The notes beneath the pieces were generated by a model. The model ran no database searches. It worked only from the letters and a program-made list of their open reading frames with translations, and was not told the origin of the DNA. The translations under genes were made by a program, and so were the position numbers. Source: Protula sp. h YS-2021 (taxonomy: Eukaryota; Annelida; Polychaeta; Sabellida; Serpulidae). Taken from it: 64,000 bases of DNA. Positions 33,401 to 43,795 of the stretch are shown here, in pieces (the stretch's first letter is position 1; each line of letters opens with the position of its first letter). The stretch covers positions 4,973,105 to 5,037,104 of the forward strand of contig OX457034.1 in assembly GCA_949752745.1 (NCBI GenBank), read 5' to 3'.

Positions 33401-36400
33401 GAATAATTGAAAAAGATACTGTATTTTAAATGTTGGAGTTAGAAGCTTGATGTCGTTTTTCCTTTGTGATTTTTAGAGTGATTTTACTAAGTCTTGCTCT
33501 GATCATCGTGCCATTTTTGCCCGCCTCCAACGTGCTGTTCCGCGTGGGATTCGTGTTGGCGGAGAGGGTGCTCTACATGCCGAGCACGGGCTTCTGTATG
33601 CTGCTCACGGCAGCGCTGCACAGCCTGACCAGACACAGTCACCGCCTGGCCACGGTATCGCTCCCACACAATAAACACCCCCCTAATCGATATCTTGGTT
33701 AGTCTTTTGTTGCACATTTTTTTGTGATGTTTACTTTTTCTTGGAATTTTTTTCTTTTTTTTAAGAAAAGACAGTATAAGTTAATGTTTACTACACGCAA
33801 AAAAACAAACAAACAAAAATCAAAAAAAAAAAAAAACAATGATGTGCGCAATTGAACCTTTCGAACATTAATTCTGTTTCAAACTTCAGAATTGTTCATT
33901 TTTTCAAGGAACAAAAACGTAACAAGCTTTCTGAGTTATCAGTTGAAGTGCTTGTTTCAAATGTGCGGATTCTCTGTGATACTGATAGTGCTTGTGTTTC
34001 AGATGTGCGGATTCTCTGTGATTCTGATAGTGCATGTGTTTCAGATGTGCGGATTCTCTGTGATTCTGATAGTGCTTGTGTTTCAGATGTGCGGATTCTC
34101 TGTGATTCTGATAGTGCATGTGTTTCAGATGTGCGGATTCTCTGTGATTCTGATAGTGCTTGTGTTTCAGATGTGCGGATTCTCTGTGATTCTGATAGTG
34201 CTTGTGTTTCAGATGTGCGGGTTCTCTGTGATACTGATAGTGCTTGTGTTTCAGATGTGCGGATTCTCTGTGATACTGGTAGTGCTTGTGTTTCAGGTGT
34301 GCGGATTCTCTGTGATACTGATAGTGCTTGTGTTTCAGATGTGCGGATTCTCTGTGATACTGATAGTGCTGCTTTTTATGGCCAGATCCATGCAGGTATG
34401 TGGCGGCTGATGGTTCAAGGGCAACTTTATAGGGTTTGCCGTGTCGGATTTCTCATTAAATAGTATTCTCACTCAAACGGAATTTGTATACTTTCAAAAT
34501 GCACAAAGTGCACATTTAGAACCACATTTAGAACCACAGGGCAGCTGAAAAAATCAGGATATTCGTATCCTGTTTACCTGTATTGATTTCTTTGGTAATC
34601 ACTGGGTCTTCTGTGTTTGATTGACAGAGAAGTTTTGATTGGACGACGGAGATGCGTTTGTTTGAGTCAGCCGAGTCCGTATGTCCTCTCAATGCCAAGG
34701 TACCGATGTACTTTTTAAACGAAATAGCATATATTTTAGCGAGCAACTAACAACAGTAGCGAATGAACGTGAAACAGTCGCGAACGATCTTCTTTACATT
34801 TTCCTTTGATTTCAACAACACAACAAATTAGAAAGCTATGAATGTAATTGACGAATGGGGTACCGTTAAGCGGAATCAGTACCAGCCTGTTTTGTTTTAT
34901 TGTTTACGGAAATGTGACGTGATGTCACGTGTCTACTTGTTATTACTTAGTCGTTTGCTGATTCGCGCGTCGCGATGTCCCTGGACACGTGGCTGTGATG
35001 TCACTTTTTTCCCATTGGTCTGTTTACAGGTACACTACAACGTGGCCAAAGTGCACGCGGACGCCGGCAATGAAGACTATGCCATAGACAAATACAGATT
35101 CGCCATCCAGTGAGCGATAATAGGACGCGCCAAAACCCGTTTATTTAAAAAACTCCTATAATTAAAAACATAAATAAATAAAAATGAATAAGAAAGAAGA
35201 TAAGAAAGAGATATGGGGCGAGTTATTTAACCGATGTTTGTGACAGATGTTATGGGTAGCTTCCTATTTCAGATTGAACCCTAAGTATGACCAAGCGATG
35301 AATAATCTTGCCAATGTCCTCAAAGAGAGAGGGGAACACGTCGAAGCCGAGTCGCTTCTCGAGCGCGCCGTCCGCGTCCGGTATGACTCATCCGTCAACT
35401 TCCCTGTGGGTTGATAGTATAAACAAAAGTGAAAAACAACAAAAAACAAAAGTTGGAAGGACGCCAACTTGTGCTGAAAATAAACGGTTACGTAACCAGG
35501 GGAAGTGGGGGAGGGAGGGGGGCTTAAGGAATGGTGAGAATAATAGCAGCTTTTCTGTTTATGTGACCTAGAGATGATAGGGGCTAGGATGAGGGTCGGG
35601 GGAGGGGGGGTGGGTGAGGGAACGTGGAGAGCTGTCTTTCTTTTCATGTAATTCTTTGCTCACGTTTTGTTTGTCAGTCCCGATTTTGCAGCGGCATGGA
35701 TGAATTTGGGGATTGTGCAGGCGACCCTTGGGAAGTCCGCCCGAGCGGAAGCGAGCTACCTGACGGCTCTGAGCCACAGGCCTAAGTACCCGGATTGTTA
35801 TTATAACCTGGGTAATCTGGTGAGTGTTGCGCTCTGCCTGTGCACTAAAATTACGCAAAGGTTTATTAATAAACGGGTCACATACTATGGTGGCGAACAC
35901 GAAGGCTGTATTTTTTTCGGTGTGGGTTTTTTGTGAGGCTGCATATGACGTTGCGTGAGAGTTTGTTTGTGAGGCCGCTTTACTCTGCCACCAGTGGGAA
36001 GTAAGGTTTTTTGACATGTACGTTTTTCTGTACGTTGTGAGGTTGCATGTGGCGTTATTTGTGAGGCGGACATGTGGTAACTTTGTTTTTTTTTCAGTAT
36101 ATGGATACGGGCAGACAAACGGACGCCCTGACGGCATATGACTTTGTTTTTGAAGCAGATATGTGGGTGACTTTATTTTTTCAGTATGTTGATACGGGCA
36201 GACACACGGACGCCCTGACGGCATGGCGGAACGCAACCCTACAAAAGCGGACTCACGTGAGCGCCTGGCTCAATATGATTATCCTGCTGGACAACCTCGG
36301 TAAACGCCTGGTTAATTTTTCCGGATAACCTCGAAAACGCCTGGTTAATTTATCCGGATAACCTCGGTAAACGCCTGGTTCATTTTTCTGGATAACCTCG

Positions 36401-38149
36401 GTAAACGCCTGGTTAATTTTTCCGGATAACCTCGGTAAACGCCTGGTTAATTTTTCCGGATAACCTCGGTAAACGCCTGGTTCATTTTTCTGGATAACCT
36501 CGGTAAACGCCTGGTTAATTTTTCCGGATAACCTCGGTAAACCCCTGGGTAATTTTTCTGGATAACCTCGGTAAACGTCTGGTTACTTTTTTTGGATAAC
36601 TTCGGTAAACGCCTGGTTAACCTTTCTGGATAACCTCGGTAAACGCCTGGTTAATTTTTCCAGATAACCTCGGTAAACGCCTGGTTAATTTTTCCTGATA
36701 ATCTCGGTAAACGCCTGCGTAATATTTCTGGATAAACTCGGTAAACGCCTGGCTAATCTTTCTGGATAACCTCGGTAAACGCCTGCGTAATCTTTCTGGA
36801 TAAACTCGGTAAACGCTTTGTTAATCTATGTGGATAACCTCGGTAAAGCCGGGCTAATCTTTCTGGATAACCTCGGTAAACGCCTGGCTAATCTTTCTGG
36901 ATAACCTCGGTAAACGTCTGGCTAATCTTTCTGGATAACCTCGGTAAACTCCTTGTTACTCTTTCTTGATAACCTCGGTAAACGCCTGGCTAATCTTTCT
37001 GGATAACCTCGGTAAACGTCTGGCTAATCTTTCTGGATAACCTCGGTAAACTCCTTGTTAATCTTTCTTGATAACCTCGGTAAACGCCTGGCTAATCTTT
37101 CTGGATAACCTCCGTAAACGCCTGGCTAATCTTTCTGGATAACCTTGGTAAACGCCTGACTAATCTTTCTGGATAACCTCGGTAAACGCCTGGTTAATCT
37201 TTCTGGATGTAACCTAGGTAACTGTAACCTGGGCAACCGTAAATTAACTAACCGTGACATAAGTAACTATATCCTGCCGGATAATTGTAGCCTGGATAAC
37301 TGATCCAGATTACAGTAACATGAGTATTTATAGACTACGTTTCTACAACTAAATAGAAAGAAATAAAAACTTTTTTTTGCTTGTTCCGACAACGAAACCC
37401 AGGCATAAATTCGAGAAATGAACAATGATTTTAGGGGAGGATTGGGAGGGAGGAGGGGGTTGGTAGGGGAGTGGCGCCAGATTGAAGTCTGCACTAGAAA
37501 ACGGGACCCTGACCAGTTTCATGTTCACCCTTTTCATTCGTGAATTTTTCTCTTGGCGGTCAAGGTCGTTATGAAGAGGTGACGGTGGTGGCGGGGGAGG
37601 CCTTGCTGCACAACCCGGAGGAAGCTCACCTCCACTATAACGTGGCCAACACGCTGGGCAAAGCCGAGCAGTACGACAAGAGCGAGCAGCACTTCCTCAA
37701 GGCCATCAGCCTCAGGCCGCGCGTCGGCTCCTACTATGCCAATCTAGGTGAGACTGCGAAGAAAAATGGGCGTGTGAAGGAGGAAAATGTTGTATGAATA
37801 AGGTGCGGCAATATATATATATATATATATACATATACATGAAGTAGAGTTGTTAAGTGTAAATACACATCAATCAAGCCAGAAGAGCAGACAACGAGAT
37901 GTCAATGTTTCCATTTGATAATTAAGTCGTAAACTCTGAATACGACCGACGTTAATATTAGGTCTTGTTGAGAGTGATTAAAGGCTTTTGTTGGGCTGCT
38001 GTTCCCTAGGAGTGCTGTATCACCGCTGGGGCAAGTATCAGGAAGCCGACAGAGCGTACACGAAGGCGCTGGAGCTGAACCCGGGCGACTCACAGACAGA
38101 CGGTTATAGGAGCGCCGTGAAACGCAAACTCCAGCAAGGCTCTCACTAA
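27461..38149 (+). CDS. TMTC4: TMTC4: transmembrane O-mannosyltransferase with TPR repeats, 17 coding exons
   Basis: ER multipass enzyme of the TMTC family, which O-mannosylates cadherin-type domains. Exons: 27461-27774, 28045-28138, 28420-28515, 29961-30048, 30788-30879, 31976-32099, 32745-32890, 33100-33302, 33477-33654, 34339-34395, 34628-34699, 35030-35109, 35273-35380, 35678-35819, 36185-36299, 37565-37747 and 38010-38149. All phases agree; total 2232 nt, 743 aa, close to the roughly 740 aa usual for TMTC4. The first luminal loop has the Asp pair [12 protein letters not shown] (D57-D58), HDFWGS and [14 protein letters not shown]. The membrane region shows [39 protein letters not shown] and [15 protein letters not shown]. 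Residues about 488-735 are TPRs ([78 protein letters not shown]). An AG acceptor at 27433-27435 hints at an upstream 5' UTR exon. Alternative splice-site copies exist at introns 5, 6, 9, 14 and 15. Confidence 0.96.
28676..29805. repeat. 61-bp minisatellite in TMTC4 intron 3
   Basis: About 18 copies of a 61-bp unit containing GACATTTCAGTGCTGTTGGTAAAGAGG fragments such as ATTTCAGTGCTG and GTTGGTAAAGAGG. Some copies are shortened, near 29440 and 29620. Each unit has an AG-like and a GT-like splice motif 8 bp apart. The unit length is not a multiple of three. Confidence 0.95.
30398..30745. repeat. 63-bp minisatellite in TMTC4 intron 4 with a CRE palindrome per unit
   Basis: Five good copies of a 63-bp unit, with TGACGTCA at 30461, 30524, 30587, 30650 and 30713, plus a degenerate first copy (TGATCTCA) at about 30398. 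The array sits immediately upstream of exon 5, is a multiple of three in length and is open in more than one frame, including the frame that runs into exon 5. Confidence 0.93.
30869..31745. repeat. 33-bp minisatellite built on the 5' splice site of TMTC4 intron 5
   Basis: The first unit is the real exon 5/intron 5 junction (ATCACTGTACTG|GTAAGTGG at 30868-30887). It is followed by about 26 more copies of the same 33-bp segment, most retaining CTGGTAAGTGG or GTGGTAAGTGG. Weakened copies include ACTGTAAGTGG near 31074 and a few with GATAAG near 31209 and 31440. The first stretch stays open in the exon's frame, reading [11 protein letters not shown] per unit. Confidence 0.95.
32100..32345. repeat. 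About 76-88-bp repeat starting at the 5' splice site of TMTC4 intron 6
   Basis: Three units begin with GTAAGCAAAGACTG (32100, the true donor), GATAAGCAAAGGCTG (32188) and GTATGCAATGGCTG (32264). Each continues with CTGAAATG, a TTTTTGAAGC-like segment, CCTCAGTGG and a G-rich tail. The second copy has lost the GT; the third keeps one. Confidence 0.85.
33961..34380. repeat. 42-bp minisatellite built on the 3' splice site of TMTC4 intron 9
   Basis: Ten copies start at 33961 and then every 42 bp; the tenth is the start of real exon 10 at 34339. All but the first (TTTCAA) are preceded by TTTCAG, an acceptor. The unit is 14 codons long, open, and in the same frame as exon 10, reading [14 protein letters not shown], which is a hydrophobic membrane-type segment. 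Confidence 0.95.
36098..36184 (+). repeat. Duplicate of the 3' splice site and 5' half of TMTC4 exon 15
   Basis: An 87-bp tandem duplication. The copy at 36098 follows TTTTTTTTCAG and reads [14 protein letters not shown]; the real exon at 36185 follows TTTTTTCAG and reads [14 protein letters not shown]. The 29-codon spacer is open in frame, so use of the upstream acceptor would insert 29 residues carrying a second partial TPR. Confidence 0.9.
36292..37210. repeat. 34-bp minisatellite built on the 5' splice site of TMTC4 intron 15
   Basis: The true junction GGACAACCTCG|GTAAACGCC at 36289-36308 is the first of about 27 units of GGATAACCTCGGTAAACGCC plus a T-rich part. Most copies keep CTCGGTAAAC; the second has CTCGAAAAC. 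The period is 34 bp, so the frame is not kept, and a stop follows within one unit. Confidence 0.95.
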
Positions 38150-38189
38150 CCTCAGCGTGTGTGACGTAGTGTATGATGTGTACTCTCCC

Positions 38190-38545
38190 CGGAAACTAGG
38201 GCTACAGCAGCGGGTTTCGTAGGCTTAACTTGCATTGGCGATGTTGAGGTTACACGAGCGATTTTTATTGTCTTAACTTGGAGGCGATGTTGAGGTTACC
38301 CCAGCGGTGTTAGTAGCCTTAACTTGCGAGCGTGGTTGGGGTTACAGCAGCGGGTTTCGTAGTCTTAACTTGCATTGGTGATGTGGAGGTTACACGAGCG
38401 GTTTTCGTAGTCTTAACTTGGTGGCGATGTTTAGGTTACAGCAGCGGTGTTAGTAGCCTTAACTTGCGAGCGTGGTTGGGGTTACAGCAGCGGTTTTTGT
38501 AGTCTTAACTTGGTGGCGATGTTTAGGTTACAGCAACGATTTTAG
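38190..38545. repeat. About 62-bp minisatellite in the TMTC4 3' region
   Basis: Roughly six imperfect units of the form GGTTACAGCAGCGGTTTTCG, CTTAACTTG and GCGATGTTGAGG. It starts about 40 bp after the stop codon and so is probably transcribed in the 3' UTR. Confidence 0.85.
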
Positions 38546-39384
38546 TTGTCTCTGAATATCACCAAAACGATTTCAGTAGAATACGAGGCCAAATGAATCA
38601 CGCAAAAATTCCCAAATTAAAATTTGTCGTGTTGATTTATTAATTATGTAAATTATTCAAAATTGGAAATTTGCAGTAAGTGTGTTCAGGAAGTAAAGAA
38701 TTCTCTAGTATTTGACCAGTGGGCTCGTGAACAGCCTTAGCGAAGTGTAGAGTGTAGAAAACCTATTTATAGGCACAATATCCTTTATTAACCGAAGTGC
38801 TATAGATCTGAACTTAGCAGTTTAGATTTGTGATATATTCATGTTTTATATAGTTATGCTTTGATAGACTAGACCCCAGATAAACCGAATTCAGCCTGGG
38901 GAAAAACTCGGATTGACCTTCACATAATTTCACATAAGGGGGGGGGGGGAATTACGTTTTGTGAATAACGTCTCCAGGTGAAGCGGTCTTCGTTGTATCG
39001 GCGGGAGGGGGATGGGGGGGGGGGGTGATGGGGGCTGGGGGTAATGGGGATGGGTGTGGGTGATGGGGGGATGCGGGATGGGACTTTGCCAGTGTTATTG
39101 TTACATTATTCGTATTTGAGACTCGTGTATTTTTTGTATTGTGCTATAAATTGAACGAGTTGTTGTTGAGCGCATTTTTTATTTTTGGTGCATTATTTTT
39201 TGGCTGGTTTGAAATGTGATCGTTTTAAAGACATGGTCCATTTCCATCGTTTTGTTGTAGTGGATATTATTGCTCAGTATATACGAACCTTTTCTGTTCT
39301 CGCCTAATTCAGGCTGCTCATTTTGTGCACTCACGAGATTTGGTTGGATGTGACCTGGATAGTCGCGTGAACTTGACAAAGCAT
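38546..39384. other. TMTC4 3' flank, no further gene
   Basis: AT-rich sequence, then a G-rich low-complexity stretch at about 38936-39080. No clear AATAAA was identified for TMTC4, so its 3' end is undefined. Confidence 0.4.
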
Positions 39385-39840
39385 ACATTCATACATTACG
39401 CGCCGTACTTTCATACATCACGCGCCGTACTTTCATGCATCATGCGCCGTACTTTCATATATCACGCGCCGTACTTTCATGCATCATGCGCCGTACTTTC
39501 ATACATCACGCGCCGTACTTTCATGCATCATACGCCGTACTTTCATACATCACGCGCCGTACTTTCATGCATCATGCGCCGTTCTTTCATATATCACGCG
39601 CCGTACTTTCATAAATTACGCGCCGTACTTTCAATCATCACGCGCCGTACTTTCATATGTTAGGCGCCGTACTTTCATACGTTACGCGCCGTACTTCGTG
39701 ACATTACTCATCGCACTTTCATACATTACGCGCCGTTCTTTCATACATTACGCGCCGTACTTTCGAACATCACGCGCCGTACTTTCATACATTACGCGCC
39801 GTTTTTTCATACATTCGTACTCCCTGACATTACTCCTCGT
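39385..39840. repeat. 22-bp minisatellite, ACGCGCCGTACTTTCATACATT type
   Basis: About 20 copies with a 22-bp period, each holding GCGCCGTACTTTC. Open frames across it are a by-product of the repeat. Confidence 0.95.
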
Positions 39841-40199
39841 AATTTCGTACATTGCGCAGTTCAGACTGTCCATGTTTTTTTTTAACTTTTTTTCTCACCC
39901 TCGAGACTTTCTGTTTTACATAGTCAGCTCGATGAGATTAAGCAGCTCTATTTTGCCACGTTTTCTCTCATAGATGAACACCACCACATAACGTATCATG
40001 CAGCTTGAGAAGTCGTCTTCTTCCTTGTTGCATATTTGTTTGTTTGAATGATAAGTTGCGAAGATGCGGCAGAAGTTCGTGATACGGTTTCAGTTGTACC
40101 AGAATTTATTTTGTTTTTTGTAGTGGGCAAAATAGATTAGATTGCGTTATTTTTTGGTGAAGGTTTCCTTATTAGTTGAATTGACAAACACCACCCTTT
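39841..40199. other. No gene seen
   Basis: T-rich spacer between two minisatellites with no coding or repeat signal. Confidence 0.4.
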
Positions 40200-40605
40200 C
40201 TGGTAAAAGGCCGACACATCCGTCAGCGGTTAGGGAGGGACACCCTGTACTCGTAAAAGGCCGACACATCCGTCAGCGGTTAGGGAGGGACACCCTGTAC
40301 TCGTAAAAGGCTGACACATCCGTCAGCGGTTAGGGAGGGACACCCTGTACTCGTAAAAGGCCGACACATCCGTCAGCGGTTAGGGAGGGACACCCTGTAC
40401 TCGTAAAAGACCGACACATCCGTCGGCGGTTAGGGAGGGACACCCTGTACTCGTAAAAGACCGACACATCCGTCGGCGGTTAGGGAGGGACACCCTGTAC
40501 TCGTAAAAGGACGACACATCCGTCAACGGTTAGGGAGGGACACCCTGTACTCGTAAAAGGCCGACACATCCGTCAGCGGTAAAGGAGGGACACCCTGTAC
40601 TAACT
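40200..40605. repeat. 50-bp minisatellite
   Basis: Eight nearly perfect copies of a 50-bp unit containing CCGACACATCCGTCAGCGGT and TAGGGAGGGACACCCTGTAC. High identity implies recent homogenisation. Each unit includes a single TTAGGG, but there is no telomeric run. Confidence 0.97.
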
Positions 40606-41039
40606 GTGAAGGACACACCCTCTTCCCGTATTCATTAACGAAGTGCAAACTTATATACTTAAAATAAGTTTCACTTTAGTTTCAAACTCTCTTGAGCATT
40701 TGCTCAAAATAAGAGTTTGAGCTATTCCGAATCCAAATCTCTGCCGAGTTCAAGGCGTATTGTGTGGGTGGGGGGGGGGGGGGGGTCGGGGAAGTGGTGT
40801 TTGCGTAATTTAAATTAGTGGAATAAAAAATTTTGGTGAAAAACAAAACGTTACAATCTTTTTACGGACTTATTTAATTTTAAGCCACCGTCATGTCGGC
40901 CACACGTGAGTCTGAGTCTGGACAAATTTTGAGCTTATTCAGTATGCAAATCTCATAATTGGCTCAAGTTTTGAGCGTGAGTTTGAGCTATGTTATAGAA
41001 TACGGGCACTGTAGTGCAATCTTGTGCTGGTGAAGGTCT
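40606..41039. other. No gene seen
   Basis: Non-coding spacer with a poly(G) tract near 40770-40786. Confidence 0.4.
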
Positions 41040-41635
41040 TTTACAAATTTCATTCGTACGTGAGGTTGGCTGACGGACATTTTTCATGTTTGATTGGTCG
41101 ACAGACTTCATTCGTACGTGAGGATGGCTGGTGGACATTTATCATGTCTGATTGGTCGATAGACTTCATTCGTACGTGAGGGTGGCTGGTGGACATTTAT
41201 CATGTCTGATTGGTCGATAGACTTCATTCGTACGTGAGGGTGGCTGGTGGACATTTATCATGTCTGATTGGTCGATAGACTTCATTCGTACGTGAGGGTG
41301 GCTGGTGGACATTTATCATGTCTGATTGGTCGATAGACTTCATTCGTACGTGAGGGTGGCTGGTGGACATTTATCATGTCTGATTAGTCGATAGACTTCA
41401 TTCGTACGTGAGGGTGGCTGGTGGACATTTATCATGTCTGATTGGTCGATAGACTTCATTCGTACGTGAGGGTGGCTGGTGGACATTTATCATGTCTGAT
41501 TGGTCGATAGACTTCATTCGTACGTGAGGGTGGCTGGTGGACATTTATCATGTCTGATTGGTCGATAGACTTCATTCGTACGTGAGGGTGGCTGGTGGAC
41601 ATTTATCATGTCTGATTGGTCGATAGATTTGATTC
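41040..41635. repeat. 58-bp minisatellite
   Basis: About ten copies, 58-bp period, of CTTCATTCGTACGTGAGGGT plus GGCTGGTGGACATTTATCAT plus TGATTGGTCGATAGA. The central units are almost identical. Each has an inverted CCAAT box (ATTGG) and the palindrome CGTACG. Confidence 0.97.
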
Positions 41636-42414
41636 GTATCTGATTCATTATTAGATGCTTGTTGAGAAGTGACACTTAATCCTAAGGAGTGTTTGATAAT
41701 CTTGGTGATTTAGATCAATGAGGACTAAATGAACCAAAAAGTGTTGTTATTGTGTTAAGGTCGCCGTGTTTGTCGGCCTCTTCATAGTGCAAAGTTTTCA
41801 TTGGCTCGAATAACGTAGAAGCTTATGGTCGGACTTTGATGGGCATTTATGATGTGTGAGTGATGATATCATGGCCTGCTAACGGGTGAAATATTGGTCA
41901 AGGTTAAAATGTGACTCACATCATTTGCTGCAAAAAAAAAAAAAAAAAGATATTCATTTCTTATAATGGAAGTTGTAAACATTTTCCAAGGAAAGAACTT
42001 TGTTTACGTTCTCGCTGGTGTTGACATAAAGGTGGCGCGTTTGGTTGCCTTTGGACACTGGAAATATTGTCGACATCGGTGCCAGCGGTGTGGAGTCTTT
42101 ACGTTCATCCCCCCTCTCCCTCCCTCCCTGTCACATCACTTCAGGCGAAGAGCGAATGACTGATAAGATTTTTCCGGAAGAGTTTTGGATGCAAAGAGAG
42201 GTGATAAACAAATCATGAGGATTAGCGGGCCGAGAACAAACTAACGCCATTTACAAATGTTGAACTTTATATATATATAATTTATATAAAACTGAGATAA
42301 ACTAATAAACCACCTGTTGTTATTATATTTTCTTGGGAAATAAATTATATTTATTTTAAATTTACAACGATATTTTACTTTTAAATATGAATATTCCACG
42401 CGGTTCTAAGTATT
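41636..42414. other. No gene seen
   Basis: AT-rich, with a poly(A) tract near 41932-41948 and a (TA)n tract near 42271. No coding signal. Confidence 0.4.
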
Positions 42415-42545
42415 TACATTTATACACAGATATAAACACAGTACCCGGTACTTATACACAGACATAAACACAGTACCCGCTAGATACACACATTTATAAA
42501 CACAGTACCCTGTACTTGTACACAGGTATAAACAGAGTACCCGCT
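42415..42545. repeat. About 33-bp minisatellite, ACACAGATATAAACACAGTACCC type
   Basis: Four imperfect units with TAAACACAGTACCC as the core. Confidence 0.85.
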
Positions 42546-43240
42546 ACTTAAATACTCGATGTATTCGATATGTCGGAATACTGCTGCGGTTCTATGGTTT
42601 ATTTATTTATTTTTTATACTTTTTTAAACTCTTTAAAAAACTCTTTGGACCTTTTATATTCGCTGCCTCAAACAATTTTTTTGCCAAACTGTTTGCTGTA
42701 TCGAATAGCAACAGTATCATTAGTTGATAACTACAAAAGATTTACTTAATGAGGGACAGGTTTTGCCAATCGCGCACCAAGTTTATTGCCTCAAACTTAA
42801 ATTTAATCATGGAACGACATGAAGAGGTTGGTTTAAGTCGAATTGCAATTTCTTTACTCGACTCTGCATAAACAACAACAATCAAATGAATGCTTTACAG
42901 CACGGATTTTTGTAACAGTTTAACCATAACGTGGGTACAACTTTATGAAAGACGAAGCAGTCCATATTACGCTGCTTTGCACACTATTTGATAAACAAAT
43001 CGCCCGTGATATATTCCTCAGCAAATGGAGATTCATAAAAACGAACCGACAAAACAATGCCACCATACAGTATGCGGTAGAGCAAATGTTTTATTAACGT
43101 CAGCCCCGCACCCACCCGGTATCGGGCAGTGCCCTGCTAGTCAGAAGCCGGGTGGAGTACTTTTTTGCTTACAGGAAGTACTCGTCGTCAAACAGGCGGT
43201 CTCTGTGACAAAGTTAATAGCAGTATAAATTAGAACAGTA
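42546..43240. other. No gene seen
   Basis: AT-rich spacer with short chance ORFs only. Confidence 0.4.
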
Positions 43241-43244
43241 ATCA

Positions 43245-43480
43245 TTAACACAACCTTGTCCCGTGGTCATTCACTTCACCCGTAACTATTCACTTTGGCC
43301 GTGGTCATTCACTTCACCCGTAACCATTCCCTGCTCCCTTGATTATTTATTTTACAAATGGTCATTCACTCGGCCCATGGTTATTCAGTTTATCCGTGGT
43401 CATTTCACTTCACCTATTGTCATTCACTAGCCGTTGTCACTCGCGTTACCACGATCACTAGCTTTACCCGTAGTCACTGG
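43245..43480. repeat. Degenerate GTGGTCATTCACTTCACCC repeat
   Basis: About ten diverged copies of a motif of roughly 20-25 bp, GGTCATTCACTTCACCCGTA. Confidence 0.75.
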
Positions 43481-43795
43481 TATAAAATCAGGGACAGTAA
43501 AGATGTTCAGCATCTTTAGCCAAAGGTTGTAATAAATAATGTTGTGTCGTATTATATATTTATATCAATGTGTGTGTGTATGTGCGTTTTATACCAGGAA
43601 CCGTAAACTATAATAGCACAATATTTGTGTATTTTCAGTCACTTTATGGCGGCAAACTACTTCCCGGATTTGTCGATGAGAAAAGCACAGAAAAATACAT
43701 AAAATCTATTCTACACTTTGAGCTGTACTGTTTTTGAACAACGCACAACATATGACGTCATACCTTGCGGAAACTGCAGTCTCACTAAAGTTTAG

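Noticed and set aside
39325..39973. ORFs of YAPYFHTSRAVLSYITRRTF type
   Set aside because: Produced by the 22-bp minisatellite; no start context, no domain.
40200..40605. TTAGGG telomere-like motif
   Set aside because: Occurs once per 50-bp unit and never in tandem, so it is not an interstitial telomeric array.
40200..41635. CRISPR-like regular direct repeats
   Set aside because: Units are contiguous with no unique spacers and lie in a eukaryotic genome; these are minisatellites.
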